Below, in pieces: positions 47,731-59,806 of a stretch of DNA of 64,000 nucleotides; the first letter of the stretch is position 1; each line of letters starts with the position of its first letter. The stretch spans positions 558,001 through 622,000 of the forward strand of contig JAIWND010000014.1 of assembly GCA_025330725.1 (NCBI GenBank), given 5' to 3'. The notes beneath the pieces were generated by a model. It was not told the origin of the DNA, did no database searches, and saw only the letters and a program-made list of their open reading frames with translations. Both the position numbers and the translations under genes were made by a program. The stretch comes from Chlamydoabsidia padenii (taxonomy: Eukaryota > Mucoromycota > Mucoromycetes > Mucorales > Cunninghamellaceae).

Positions 47731-49853
47731 ATGACTGGATTGGCTACCAATTCGACCTTTACTTTAGAACTACAACTCCTCGACTTTAAAGGTGATGCCA
47801 TTGATACTGCCTTGAGGTAATAAAAAAAAAAGCAACAATGAATACAACTAATATACATTATCTATTGAATAGGAAACTCCTCTCAAGGACACTTTTGCCA
47901 AAGGAAACACAGCAGATCGACCAGGCGATGGAGGACTTTGCCAAACATTATCACAAGTGTAATCCTACGTTGGCGGGTAGTTTTGGTAAACCCCCCCCCT
48001 TTGTTTTCAATAGCTGTCCATTCTTTATAAACTCTTCCTTATTATCACCTTTTATATATAGATTCTATTTATGCGGTGGCCTTCTCCATTCTTCTACTAC
48101 ACACAGACGCTCACAACAAAAACGTTAAGCGGAAAATGAACAAGGACACTTTTATCAAGCATACCAAGCTAATTGAAGGTGGTGACACTGTATACAGCGA
48201 AATACTGGATGTAAGTTAAATTGATTATGTTAACTGAATATTGTTTAAACAAACTTTTATTCAGGTCATGTACGACAACATTGTGTACTCTCACTTTACA
48301 TATGCTAACGAACAACCAGACAAGCCCTCAACCTGGTTCTTCAAGAAACCTGCTCAGGTAAGGTATATAAACATGGGTTATAGAAATTATAGGTTTATTT
48401 ACACTTTAGCTTGTTTTGATTATGTCTCTAGGTCAACAGTACACCTCTGCATGATCTCTACCCTAAACTGAAACAATTAATGCCTGCCATCAACACATTC
48501 AAATACAAACCGACACCAAACTCAGCAATCAACATTACCAACATATACCAAAGCATTGAACAGGCGCAATTATTACAACTGGCTGGGGTGCATAATCGAC
48601 AGAAAATAGATGTCAACAAAAGATTTGTGGTGCGGGTATGCAAGGCCGGGTTGATTGAATGCAAATACGATATTTCACTTGGTGGACATCGATCTCCTGC
48701 TCGTGGTTGGCGTCCTTTTGGCATGATACTCACTGGCTGTCAAATCATGTTGTTTGGTGATTTGATACCATTCCAATCATGGATCGAATTACATCAACCC
48801 ACCGTCAGCAATAGCAACAATAACAGTATATTGGATTTGTCTTATCTATCATCATATCTGGAACATCCTAATCTCAAGACCAGAACACCAATGACCATTA
48901 GCTCTAACACATCAAACCTCTCCATCATCTCACCATCAGCAACGTCATTGACGAGCTCAACATCATCTATAACGGCTACAACCTCTTCTTCCATTGTATT
49001 GCGACCTCTACAAATCCTGTCACTTTCCAATGCAGTGTGTTTGTACGACGAATCTTATCAAAAATACCCTCACGTTTTTCGGTTGATTACTGGTGATGGA
49101 CAGCAATTACTTCTTCGTGGTGATAGCAGCAAAGATATCGACGACTGGGTCCAGAAAATCAACTATGTCTCTGCCATGAAATCCACTGGTGTGCGTTTAC
49201 GACCGAAAACAGCGACATTCAGCAATCTTGGAACGACATCAACCACAAACCACTACTATGATTATTGCAAAGTAAATCAGCAACAACTCGGTATTGAACA
49301 TCACTATCATCATCTCGATGGTAACTCATTACAACATTGGACAAGACGGGAAGCAAATGCCAAATCGCAAGTAATCTCCTTGAAGGAACAACAAGCTACA
49401 CATCGACATCTATTGGCAAAAGAACAACAACTACGGGATCAGTTAATGGTGCTTATACCAATGCAAAAGGTGACGAAAGATCGCATGGTGGTCTTTGCTG
49501 AAACGATTGGAAAAAGACTGCTACACCACAGGATGACACTACAAAGACTGGAATGCTATCAAGAATTCATCGAAATGGAACTATCCTTTTACAAGTCATT
49601 CAAGGATCGTGGTGACAACCTTGGCGGTGGCAGATACGACACTCCTCGAAGCACTCGCATCACCAGGAAACGCTCAGCACCCTTGCCTTTATGCTACTCT
49701 AACGAACATTCATCTCACGCCGATTCTTTCTTGGGGACAACAATGACTTGCGGTAGTGATGGTACATCACTCTCTACTATCAACATTCCTACTCGATCAT
49801 CAAGTCTGTCGATACCTCAAAGTGGGAACGAAATCTGCCATGGTGGGGGGTGA
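47731..49853 (+). CDS. SEC7-PH ArfGEF with short SEC7 domain
   Basis: Exons 47731-47816, 47873-47985, 48062-48210, 48265-48357, 48432-49853 give 620 aa. Seen: from residue 15 a SEC7 domain starting mid-fold (LQLLDFKGDAIDTALRKLLSR would be helix C), with the Glu-finger LPKETQQID and the second SEC7 motif AVAFSILLLHTDAHNKN; a PH-like domain at about 200-385 (FVVRVCKAGLIECKYD, RGWRPFGMILTG, DDWVQKINYVSAM) interrupted by a Ser/Thr-rich loop; a coiled coil (about 400-500). SEC7 proteins load GTP on Arf. The layout resembles fungal Yel1/Syt22-type and EFA6-type GEFs acting at the plasma membrane on Arf6/Arf3-like proteins. About 60 residues that normally open the SEC7 domain are missing with this start; an overlapping upstream frame from 47714 codes DWIG, as in the paralogue. 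Confidence 0.75.
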
Positions 49854-50110
49854 TTCGCCTTGAAGGTGACATGGGAACTCCCACAAGAGTAGGCTCACAT
49901 TTTGGATTCTTATATGATGGACTTACTTGCAAACTCCTGGTAATGGTCCTTTGTCCCTAGTGTAGTTGATCCATTTATGCAAACAATAGAATATTTTTTG
50001 ACCCAAGTGATGTTTAAACTCCGTTTTTAAAATAAAAGTCTTTGGCCTGTGACAGTTTGTTTTCTCTTCCTCTCCTCCTTTTTTTTTCTCTCTCTTTTAT
50101 CAATCCCATA

Positions 50111-50489
50111 ATGTATTGCATGCGATACTTTGTCCCTTTACTACTTTTACCTTTCCCTGATGCACCACCTATTTTTGTCATTCTCTTTTTAATATCATTC
50201 TTCCTACATCAAAAACCATGGTAATGAAAAACAAAACATTTGTGTGCAGGAGGGCAAAACTAGTAGACTCGACTCTTTGACTAATCCCTTTACATATGCA
50301 TATAGTATCTATTGTACCTTGCTACTAATTGCGTTGTTTACCTCGACTTGCTACTGGGGACAAGGAAGGTGCTGGATTGATTTACAACAATCACGATTAT
50401 TCGATGTACGACCGGATTCTAATGCAACCTTTGGTCAAGGTGATGGATGGTGGAATTACAAGTTGACTTTACCTATTGGCACCACTTGA
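50111..50489 (+). CDS. Small hydrophobic membrane protein, 97 aa, unknown family
   Basis: Exons 50111-50220 and 50306-50489, intron with ATG/GTAATG donor and CATATAG acceptor, give 97 aa starting MYCMRYFVPLLLLPF. Seen: two hydrophobic stretches (about 7-32 and 39-53), the segment HQKPCIYCTLLLIALF at the junction, CYWGQGRCWIDLQQSR, and a polar end DSNATFGQGDGWWNYKL. Splicing joins two frames that separately lack either a start or a plausible beginning, and the join keeps a hydrophobic run continuous. Poly(A) signal AATAAA near 50602. Family not recognised. It fills the space between two larger plus-strand genes. The alternative is that only the second exon is real, with another first exon. Confidence 0.5.
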
Positions 50490-50827
50490 CTTGGTCCCAC
50501 CCGCCACACAAAGTTTAATTCCTTTCCTGTAGTCTATTGATAATGATACCCTCTCCTCTCCCCTCCCCCCTTTTTATTTTATTTTATATATGTTGTTACC
50601 AATAAAGAAAACCATTTATTATAAATATTATGTAGTCTAACTGATGATTGATGATTTCATTTGTCACAGGTGGGGTACAGTTGAGGCTATGATCGGGGTT
50701 ATCTTTTTTTTTCTTTTTGTGGAACATTCATTAAAATTACTTCCCCAGTCTTTTTCTTTCTTTCTTCTTCTTTCTTCTACATTCTTCTCACTCTCTCCCT
50801 CACTCTTCACTTTTATATACATTAACG

Positions 50828-52375
50828 ATGCAAAGTATCCGGACAGCTTTGCGTAAACTACCACCTTCGACAGTTATCAAGGTACTACGTAAAGCCTTTG
50901 CCATGCCAGCACCTGCAGCAAGATTGATCCTTAATGATATTACCAAACCTCGAGCAAGTCATAAACCTTGGATTCGAAAAGTCACTCACCCTGAATGGTC
51001 TGGTTGTTGGATTGGTGAACAAGTCTCTACATTAAATGATGACCAACTTATGGAACGCGTGGAACAAGCTGACGTTATTATCTTTAATGTCCATGGTAAG
51101 GCAAAGGTGGTGGTGTTACTAGTAACTGCGGTTTGATATCTAATTTTTACTTTTACTTTTTATATGGATAGGTGGGGGTTTCCGTATTGGCAAACGTGAG
51201 TACCTTCTTCTTTTGTGGGATATTGGGGTGAACTGAAAAACTCAGAAAAAAAAAAAAAAAAAAGATCGGATTTGATTGACCTAAAACTTTATTTTTTTAT
51301 TTTATTTATGTTTTTACTTTATATGATAATAGCAACAATGTATATGGATACGTATATCAGCTGGATCCAGCAACTAAAGAAAGTATATGGTATCAAGACA
51401 ATGATCATGTCAGTGGACTATCGACTTGCCCCTGAATTCCGATATCCAAGTCCAGTTGAAGACGTGGTACATGCATATGAACATTTGATGCTTGGCTTGA
51501 ATGCTGATCCTCACAAGGTGATTACTATTGGTGACAGTGCAGGTGCGGCATTGATACTCGAAACGTTATTTATCACACATGATCCAAGCATGTTTGAAAT
51601 TGTCACGGATGACATGGATGAAGAAGGTGGCGGTGGACCAATGATCAGTGAATTACCTCGACCTGCTGGTACAGTCTTGGTATCTCCTTTGGTGACTGAT
51701 GAAACAACTTCTCAATCTTGGCAAGACAATATCAAGTATGATTATATATCTCAATATACAGCAAAAGTGATCAAGCGCGATTACTTTGAATCTACCCCAC
51801 AAGATGATGTTTCCTCTCTTGGCTCTTCTCAACTCAATGGCAGTCATACTTCTCAAGAAAGTAATCAAGTCCTCGGTATTGCCAAACTACAAACTGGTTT
51901 CCAAGCCTTCTTACCGACTCATGTGTTAATGTATGTTGGTAACTTGGAGGTACTTCGGGATGATGCAGTGGCTTTTGCGCAAAAGGCAAAAGACGACGGG
52001 GTGCGTTGGACAACTGTGGCTGAAGATTGTGTCCATGATTGGTTTTGTGTACGAGAAGTCGTCAAGGATAAATCTGTATTGGATCGTGCTGACAAGATCT
52101 TTGTAGACTTTGTCTATCGCGCTCTTGGTGAATATCGACATCATCAAAGTATGTTGGATCTCAGTCTGCGGCGGGCAAGTGAAGGATTACATACGGTGGA
52201 CGAAGAACATGGTGAAGACGATGATGATGATGATGATGATGACGATGATGATGAATTCCATGAAGTAATGACAGTAGAAGATATGGGTGCTACTCTTGAA
52301 GGTATTCGACTATCATCAAACTCCGAAAAACCACGTAAATCATCAGCAAACTCTTCCTCTTTACTCTTTGTATGA
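50828..52375 (+). CDS. Alpha/beta hydrolase, hormone-sensitive-lipase family
   Basis: Exons 50828-51095, 51172-51195 (24 nt), 51333-52375 give 444 aa. Seen: oxyanion motif HGGGF at residues 89-93, split by the first intron; MSVDYRLAPEFRYPSPVED; nucleophile elbow GDSAG with Ser166; and a C-terminal DCVHDW carrying the catalytic His. This is the HSL (family IV) esterase/lipase layout, acting on short- to medium-chain esters or acylglycerols. The last 100 residues add an acidic run of about twelve Asp, then a Ser-rich tail, not needed for the fold. The 24-nt exon codes GGGFRIGK, the rest of the oxyanion loop. No signal peptide or clear membrane span. Catalytic Asp not placed with certainty. Confidence 0.9.
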
Positions 52376-52696
52376 AATCGATTGGTGGCTGGCTCTTGGA
52401 TGGATCATTGTACATAGTTTTACTCTTTCTTTTTTTTTTTTTAATATTATTATTCTTATTGCTATTATACTTATATTTTATACTCTTATTACTCATATTG
52501 ATGTCTTATTTATTGTTTATGGGTTTCATCGTTGTCCCCCATTCCACTCTCTCCTTTGTTATCTCAAATTTGACAATAAAAATCAACCAAAGCGGACTTT
52601 ATAAATTTTAACTTTCCATTTTTTGATTCTTTTGTCTTTCTTTTGCTTTTCTATTCCCTCTTATTTACATATATCTTTTTACCCCCCCTCCTGCCT

Positions 52697-52729
<33 letters not shown>

Positions 52730-52742
52730 AGCTTATTTATAT

Positions 52743-53828
52743 ATGGATGCTACATCGTCATGTCAACGAAAAGGTGAACAAGGTGGATGTCAATTGCTGG
52801 ACGGCTTTGCTCTAGTTGTCCAGGCAGCCTTGGCCTTTGCGATATTGCTAATGCTCTTATGGAAAAGACGAAACGAAAAACCACAAAGACCTTTCTCAAC
52901 ATGGTAAAAAGGAAAAACAGCAATACAGTTACCACTACTAAAAAAAATCATCTTCCACTAACCAATTTGTGAACATATGTAGGTCACTGGATGTCAGCAA
53001 ACAATTCGCAGGGGCAAGTATGATACACTGTTTAAATATACAAGTCAGCTACTTATCTCATAATGATAATGGTGGTGGATCATCCTTCTTCCTGTTATCT
53101 CTTGGATCAAATAGTAACAATATGTGTGTATGGTATTTGGTGTCTATCTTGTATGATACTACCATTGGATTGGCTTTACTTTACTTTTGGTTACACTTCC
53201 TGACATGGGCTCTTGAAAAACTTTGTCATCTTCATATTCCCAAAGATTATGGCCATCCTCCCTTCACCAATCAACTCACACCATGGGCTCAACAAACAGC
53301 TGTCTTCTTGATGGCCGAACTCTTAATGAAACTTTGCCAGTTTTGGTGCTTCCGCCATATCCCGTGGTTCTTTCGATTTGGTCAATGGATGTTGGAATGG
53401 ACAGAAGGAAATTATCATCATCAAGTCATTCTGGTCATGCTCATGTAAAGTATACTAAAACAAAAAGTATTAACAATAACCATATCTACAGCAATGGATA
53501 TCTTAAACTTCAAGACTAATATAGTATCTTTTTTTTTTTTTTTTGTCATCATCATTATGATTATGACTGGTATAGATATCCTTTGATTATGAATGGTATT
53601 CAATTCTGGGTGATAGATACTATGCTCAAGTTTAACGATCTGTTTATCAAGAAGGCGTCGCTATCAACAACAACAAAGGAACCTATTCTCCCTTATTCTT
53701 ACACTTACCTTGATAATGATCATACCTTTTTTATCCCTTCTTCCTCCCCTCCCTTATCTAATTCCATACTCTTCCACAATACCACACATCCAAATGAACA
53801 TACCTTATTGTTGTCTTCTCATTCATAA
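52743..53828 (+). CDS. STIMATE-family (TMEM110-like) multi-pass membrane protein
   Basis: Exons 52743-52903, 52983-53444, 53576-53828 give 291 aa. Seen: CQLLDGFALVVQAALAFAI (first span), then the family signature KRRNEKPQRPFSTWSLDVSKQ, with the first intron inside it, further spans around VWYLVSILYDTTIGLALLYFW, QTAVFLMAELLMKLCQFW and YPLIMNGIQFWVID, and a polar Ser/Pro/His-rich tail. This matches Pfam's vacuolar membrane/STIMATE family: in animals an ER regulator of STIM-Orai calcium entry, in yeast a vacuolar membrane protein. Fungi lack STIM, so the role here is open. A weak variant of the promoter-like element (AGCGGACTTTATAAA) sits about 140 bp upstream. Confidence 0.85.
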
Positions 53829-54848
53829 ATCATCTCACACATCACTTGTATAGATATACCTCATCCCCCTTTGTACTTTTATTTTTTTATAACAATGGAT
53901 ATTTATCAATAAAGTATGTTTTTTTTTTTTAGATTGACAATGGCTCTCTCTATTTGTTTTTATGTTGTCTTGGCGCTTTTTTCATTTCCCACCACCTCCT
54001 TTTTTTTCTATTGACGGTCTTGTCGAAGCACGGCCGAGTCACTTTATTACCTTTACTTGGTTTGTTTACTCTAGTATGATACATCTGTGATGTTCTCATC
54101 CCACGAAATACAAACAAATCATCGTATCATTGGAGCACATCGGGTTTTGAATTAAGGACACATTTAGGGAGGTATTATTTGTTTATTTGGCTGACTAAAT
54201 GGCTTTTGAATCTTACTGCCGTTCCTCCTTTTTTTTCATCTTGAGAATTCTATGCGTAGTAGGGGGGACTGGATCGTGTACCTTGTGGTGCCATTTCAAC
54301 AATGCATGAATGCTAGCGGTGATTCAATATTAACACTTCTGTATTCACGGACCACATTTACCAGGAGCAAGGAGCGGCGTTTAAATTGCCTTTTTTGCAT
54401 TAATGGCGGCTCACCAGAGTTGGCCCCCATTCTATGCCCAGCATCCACCAGGCGGTATGTCAAGCGGAAATTTCACATCCCGATTCGGCATGACATTCAT
54501 CATAATATAAAAGGCAAAAAAAAAATCCGTGATGTTTTATATGATTTACCGTGATTTTGTCTTGTAGGTCATGTAGTGTGTATTTACATGATCAAATCAT
54601 GGTCAGATCATGTATTAAATAGACCGCGAGCCGCAATCCAACCTTTCCCCCCCCCCGAGTTGACCTGATTTTAAGGCAAACTTTATGCCCAAGTTTTCAT
54701 ATGATAAAAAAGACATTTTTATTGTGTAAAAATGATGTATGTATAAAGATGATATTTCTATTTGATAATAAAAAAAGAACATAATAATAATAGTAATATA
54801 AAAAATATGTCAAGTGGTAAACACTATCGAGAATAGATAGATGTAGAT
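53829..54848. other. Intergenic between convergent genes
   Basis: No gene supported. AATAAA near 53910 fits the STIMATE gene's 3' end. A variant element TTTCACATCCCGATT lies at about 54471-54485; a C run at 54645. Confidence 0.45.
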
Positions 54849-57800
54849 TTATGAGTGAGTTTCTTGGTTTTCTTTGTGGATTGCCTTGTCCTGCAGGACC
54901 AGCGATGTTTCGATAGAATCACAATAGTTTTGATACTTGATGATTTCGTGGAGAAGGTATTGTGTCTTGTTTTGGAAGTTGGTCATGGCACAAATACGAT
55001 TAGGTGTATCCTGAGCAAACTATTTTTTATAGAAAAGCATTCAATCAATTAATCGAATCCACATTTTTATTCTATTACCTTTTGTTCCATTTTTAGTTTC
55101 AGATCCCGATGCCGATCCAATTCATTGTTCAAGGTTTTGACGTGCTGGCGTAAAGTTTCAAGCTGAGTCATTTCATTTGAATTGCTTGCCATCATAGGAG
55201 GAACAGGAGGTTGCCATTGGGATACAGTTATTGAAGGATCCAGGTAAACTTCCTGAGAATTGTCATCATTGTCATCTAGTTGTATCTCGTCCAAACAAGC
55301 ACCCCATCCATATTCCAAGTTTCCAACACCGCCCATCAAAGGCTCCTTGCTTTCACGAGCAGCCCAATAGTTACATGTTGTCACCCATTCCATCACTTGC
55401 TCGGCCGATCCCACCTGGAATAAATAAACACCGCCATTAGCTTGTTGTAAAGCAAAAGCATGACGTCGACGGCGACTGTATCCAGAGGGTAATGCATTGG
55501 ATAACGTGTGTTTCAAGTCGACCTCACCTATGACTTGTGCATGAGCCTATAGAATTAAAAAGTACTGTGAATGAGAGAGAACAGTGAATGTGCCCACAAG
55601 ATCTTACCAACCAATCACCACCACCGAGTGCTAAATCAGAGGAAGTGGAGGAATGTTCAATAGATTCCGAGACAGTGGCAAGACTTGCCCCACGACTTAC
55701 CATACCTTGCAAAGGGTGCCGAGAAGAAACTGCTTGTGTTTTTCGACGTTGTCCATATCCATCCAAACGATACATTCGTATTTCACCTCGATCGACCACC
55801 ATAAAGCATTCTTTCCAGTCCCTTTGTCGTGCCTTTTGATTCGCCTGCTCCATCAAGTGTTTGCGTACAATCATACCTTCTTTATAGTAAGGTGCTGTGC
55901 TGGTGTAGGATGTTGGTAGATCAGAGTGATGGAGTAAGGAAGCCACAGCTTGATAGTTGACAGTGCCATTGTTTCGGGTGTTTAGTGAGTGTTGAGATAC
56001 GCCTGAATGTATAGATGAGATGGATCGTCTTCTTCGTCGCTGACTTCCTGACCGACCTGATAAAGTAGATCGAGGCGTGCTTGGCTGTGGGAATTCAACC
56101 TAATGGTAGTTTGTTAGTCTTGTCCGGGCATCACTCCTTCCTCCCCCTCTTTTTTTTTTTCTTCTACTTACGTCCATGAATTTGCTGTCGCTAATAAATA
56201 GACTATCTCGTGCTGCTTTCCACATCATCGTCCCCACGTTGCGTTTAAAGGTTCTGTATCGATGTCCATTGCTGGTGTTCCTTGTTGCTTCGCGAAGGCG
56301 GTGATCATTGATAGTTTTCGATTCTGGTTGCATGATCTGCTTGTGTCGCACAGAAGTATACAATTGCTGATCCATAATAGAAAAAAATTAGTAAGTGTGA
56401 ATTATACAACCATTGTATGCTATACCTTTAAGAAAGATTCGAGTTCATTTTGCCACTTGGTAGATCCAAAAGATGCCGAAGAAATCAAAGTTGTGGTAGC
56501 TCCATCAAATGTCGAGGATATCTTCCCACTGTAACTGCTAGATTGGCTGTAGGCACTACGACAACTTGGTGTTCGCTTGAGATCAGACCATTCGTGTTTG
56601 AGTGTCTGTGAATGAGTCGATATACCACTGGCTAGTTTATCGTCATCTAGAGATACCGCACTGATATTGCTTTTGTTATTTTGGTCAAGAATTGGAATAT
56701 TGTTATCTTGAGATTGCTTCAGTTGTGATCGAATGGCGTCCATGGTGTTTCGTATAAAAGCAGGTCGAGACATCTTCTTGCGTTCACCTTTAACAACGTG
56801 GAGATCAGTGTTGAGTAAAACCAGAGAGTATACAATGGCATGAATGATATCTAGTAAGTATAAGCAAGAGTTAAACTTCCAACCCCAATCCTTTCCCAAG
56901 CGTTAACATGTTTCATTTACCTGCATTCCCAAATATGGATTGTCGGTTACATTCCCAGTATTTTTTCGAGAATTCTTCCAGGATGCGATCAATTTGCTGA
57001 GATTCCGCTTTCATAGATAGTTTTCCACAAAGTTGTCTATAAATAGAAAACAAGGAGGTTTCATTAGCGACAAAAGTTTATAAACTGTATCTACCCCATT
57101 TTACCCGAATAGTCATTATTAAAAGGGGCAAGTCGGTGGGGTGTAATTAAAAAAGCCAAATCCAACCATTGTTACACCGCATGATCCTTCTCTTCCCATC
57201 CCTTTATTTGAGTTTTACTTGCCTAAAAGCATCTTCCAGTCGCACATTATCAAAGTCAAAGTAAGACATGTAGGTTTTGAGTATTAGACGACTTGAAGGT
57301 GATCTATAGTGTATATTAAAATGAAAGACAAAGATTAATTAGCATATATATATATATATATGTCATATTATCTATTATTTTTACCCATTTCCAATCCATT
57401 CTGCCACGTGCTCTAAGCTTGAATAAACAGTATCATCCTGTTCCCAAATCCGCCTTGCATAGTCTTCAGCTGTAGCCTCCATGGTTGATAATTCATTGAC
57501 CGAGGAGGATTGAGGGGATAACTGAGCCGAGTCGTCATCTTCATACTGTGCATCGTTGTCACCATTCACATGCCTCAAAGATGCGGATGTTGCTATTCCG
57601 ACAAGAGAATCCATGTTGTACTGTGTTGATGATCCATCACCTTCTTGTTCGTCTTCCATTTGACCAGATTGTACAAGTGGTGATACTGGTTCAACAGGGC
57701 GATCATCGTCGATATCGTCTGGATGTAATGATTTGGTGTTACTAATTGTTGAGAGTTCCGATAAAGATAATGTGTTGACGATCAGTCCTCCGGCGGATCC

Positions 57801-59052
57801 AAAATGACCCCCACTAAGTCGTTTTGAGAGATGATCATCGCCGCCGTCGATTGTATGAGAATCATCCACTTCGCTGTCTATTGAGCCATCCTCCGAGTCG
57901 CTATGGTAGTCTTCTTCGCTGTCGCCATCCACATCTTCTTGCTGTTCACTGTCCAATGTTTCATTAGGAGAAGAATCATGAATCCCTGCCAGAAGAATCC
58001 TTGCATCCTTGGGTGAAGTACATGTCGGTAGCGTGTGATAGAGTGGTTTGGTGTTTGGTGCAAAAAGCCTGTGGACTGGTGTTGTAGTCTGTTTTCGTAG
58101 CCGAGTTGTGTCAAAGGATGTCGATCGTGGCATTGTAGGCGCAAACGTCATTCGATCATTCATAGTATGGTGATAGTGTAGATGTATATCGTCCAGAGTT
58201 GATTTCGGTAAATGGTTGACTTTATAGTGGTGTATAGTTGACTGGGTGTTGGTGACTACTGATGTCGTTATAATAGGATGTTGATGAATGGGTGAGTTCG
58301 TTGGCAATGGTTCTGTCACTAGTAATTAAGAAAAAAAAATAAGGAGGTGAGTGGATCAGTCGGTTATGGAAGGTCGATTGATTCTTTATGCACACCAACG
58401 TATCAACAAAAACATAACATACCTGGTATGTCCTGACCGTGCATAGGTTGTTCCTGCATGTGTTCTGGTAACGTGACAGTTTGTGGGCAGTGATTGTCGT
58501 TGTCAGAATTCATAAAGGTCGCAGCATTCTATGGTCATCAAAAAGCCTGTGAGTGAGTAATTAGCAAGTGCTAGTATATATACACCCTTACCTTTCCCAG
58601 TCTTTTCAAAAACCGGCCAAGTCGTTTATCTTTCTAAAAGAAGAATGATATTTATATGAGTAAGCAATTCTTGTTATATAAGAAAAAAAATGTCAAAAGT
58701 TTACCTTTCTTTTGGAGAGTTGATCTGGCCCATTAGATAAAAGTCTTGATACCATAGGTAGCTGCACGTCCGTTAAAGGGGGTTGTTGAAGCTCCACAAG
58801 GCAGGATTCGTCATCGAGTGGATCTTCATCATATGTTGTTGCATTAGTAGAGATAGGTCGCTTCTGAATGTACTTTGTGAAGAAGTTTGTTTTTGAATGC
58901 TTGGCTTCTTGTAACAAAGTTTGTTTCTGCTGTCGTCGCTGTTGTTGCTGCTGCTGTTTATAGTATTGGTAATTGGACCATGACCCAGAACGAGGACGGT
59001 TGTTCAAAGTTGTTAAAGCACGCGGTTCAATTACTATAGGGGCATCATTCAT
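54849..59052 (-). CDS. Large SEC7-PH ArfGEF with disordered N-terminus and coiled coil
   Basis: Eleven minus-strand exons (59052-58705, 58633-58592, 58528-58423, 58318-57385, 57303-57223, 57036-56921, 56850-56426, 56366-56172, 56099-55608, 55546-55079, 55019-54849) give 1125 aa. Seen: about 470 disordered residues with Gln runs and an acidic SEDYHSDSEDGSID patch; a SEC7 domain from about 450 to 690 with WIGNGSPSS, MSYFDFDNVRLEDAFRQL, Glu-finger MKAESQQID and IVYSLVLLNTDLHVVKG; a PH domain (about 780-980: YYKEGMIVRKHL, RDWKECFMVVDRGEIRMYRL, HAFALQQANGGVYLFQV, EQVMEWVTTCNYWA); a coiled coil (about 1040-1070). It should activate Arf proteins at the plasma membrane. Intron 5 starts GC (AG/GCAAGT at 57222). 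An intron lies in front of the second SEC7 motif. Confidence 0.9.
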
Positions 59053-59806
59053 CGTCAATTATGTTGTATAATAGTAAAAGGAGAGACTGGGTATGTATAC
59101 AAATAGGTTTGGTATAAAACAAGACAAGGGAAAAGTGAAAGAAAAGGGAACGGAAAAAAAAAAAGTTGGTTTTGTACTTTTCACACAATAAAAACAGGAG
59201 AACTTGAGAGTCGGGATTTGAAAACCATCATGATTCGCCTGTTTCTTATGCCGACAATGGATGAGAACTGTCAACATGTGGTGAGGATGGAATCAGTTTT
59301 TTACATCAAAGCCTCTCCTATTCAGCCAAATCAACGTGTACTCCTTGAATATAATTATTACGTAGCTGAGCAACTGATGCCTATTCTGGTGATGTTACAC
59401 CTAAAAGCTTGGGCCAGCTCGATCAAATCAATGACTATTTCATTGTTATGATACTGTATATCATACATATATCATATAAAACAAGTATTAGAAGGTGGGA
59501 CAATGAATAGACTATGGGAATATTTTCATTTTCTTTATTATTTAAAATAGGATACAAGAATTAAAAAAAAAAAAAAAAGACAAAGGGTCCAGCCTGAGAA
59601 CTAAAATACAAAAGTTAAAAGAGGGGAGGGAAGTGCATGAATGAGATGTTGTATATATAATGATGGGAGTGATAATGGCTAGTGTAATGTAATGATAATA
59701 AGTTGATATAGTAATAATGATGTTTAAACAAGCAAGAATACAGTGAATATAGATCCAATAGAGAGTAGTAACAGTAGTAGTTGTAATAGTAGTAATAACA
59801 GTGTAA
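59053..59806. other. Intergenic, promoter of large ArfGEF
   Basis: Element copy GTCGGGATTTGAAA at about 59210-59223, some 160 bp before the ArfGEF ATG. The rest is AT-rich 3' flank of the glycosyltransferase gene with TAG/TAA trinucleotide-rich sequence near 59640-59800. Confidence 0.5.

Noticed and set aside
51297..51332. Upstream extension of hydrolase exon 3 through the T-rich stretch
   Set aside because: The frame there is poly-Phe/Leu low complexity, the acceptor AG at 51331-51332 is good, and joining from there gives the family sequence.
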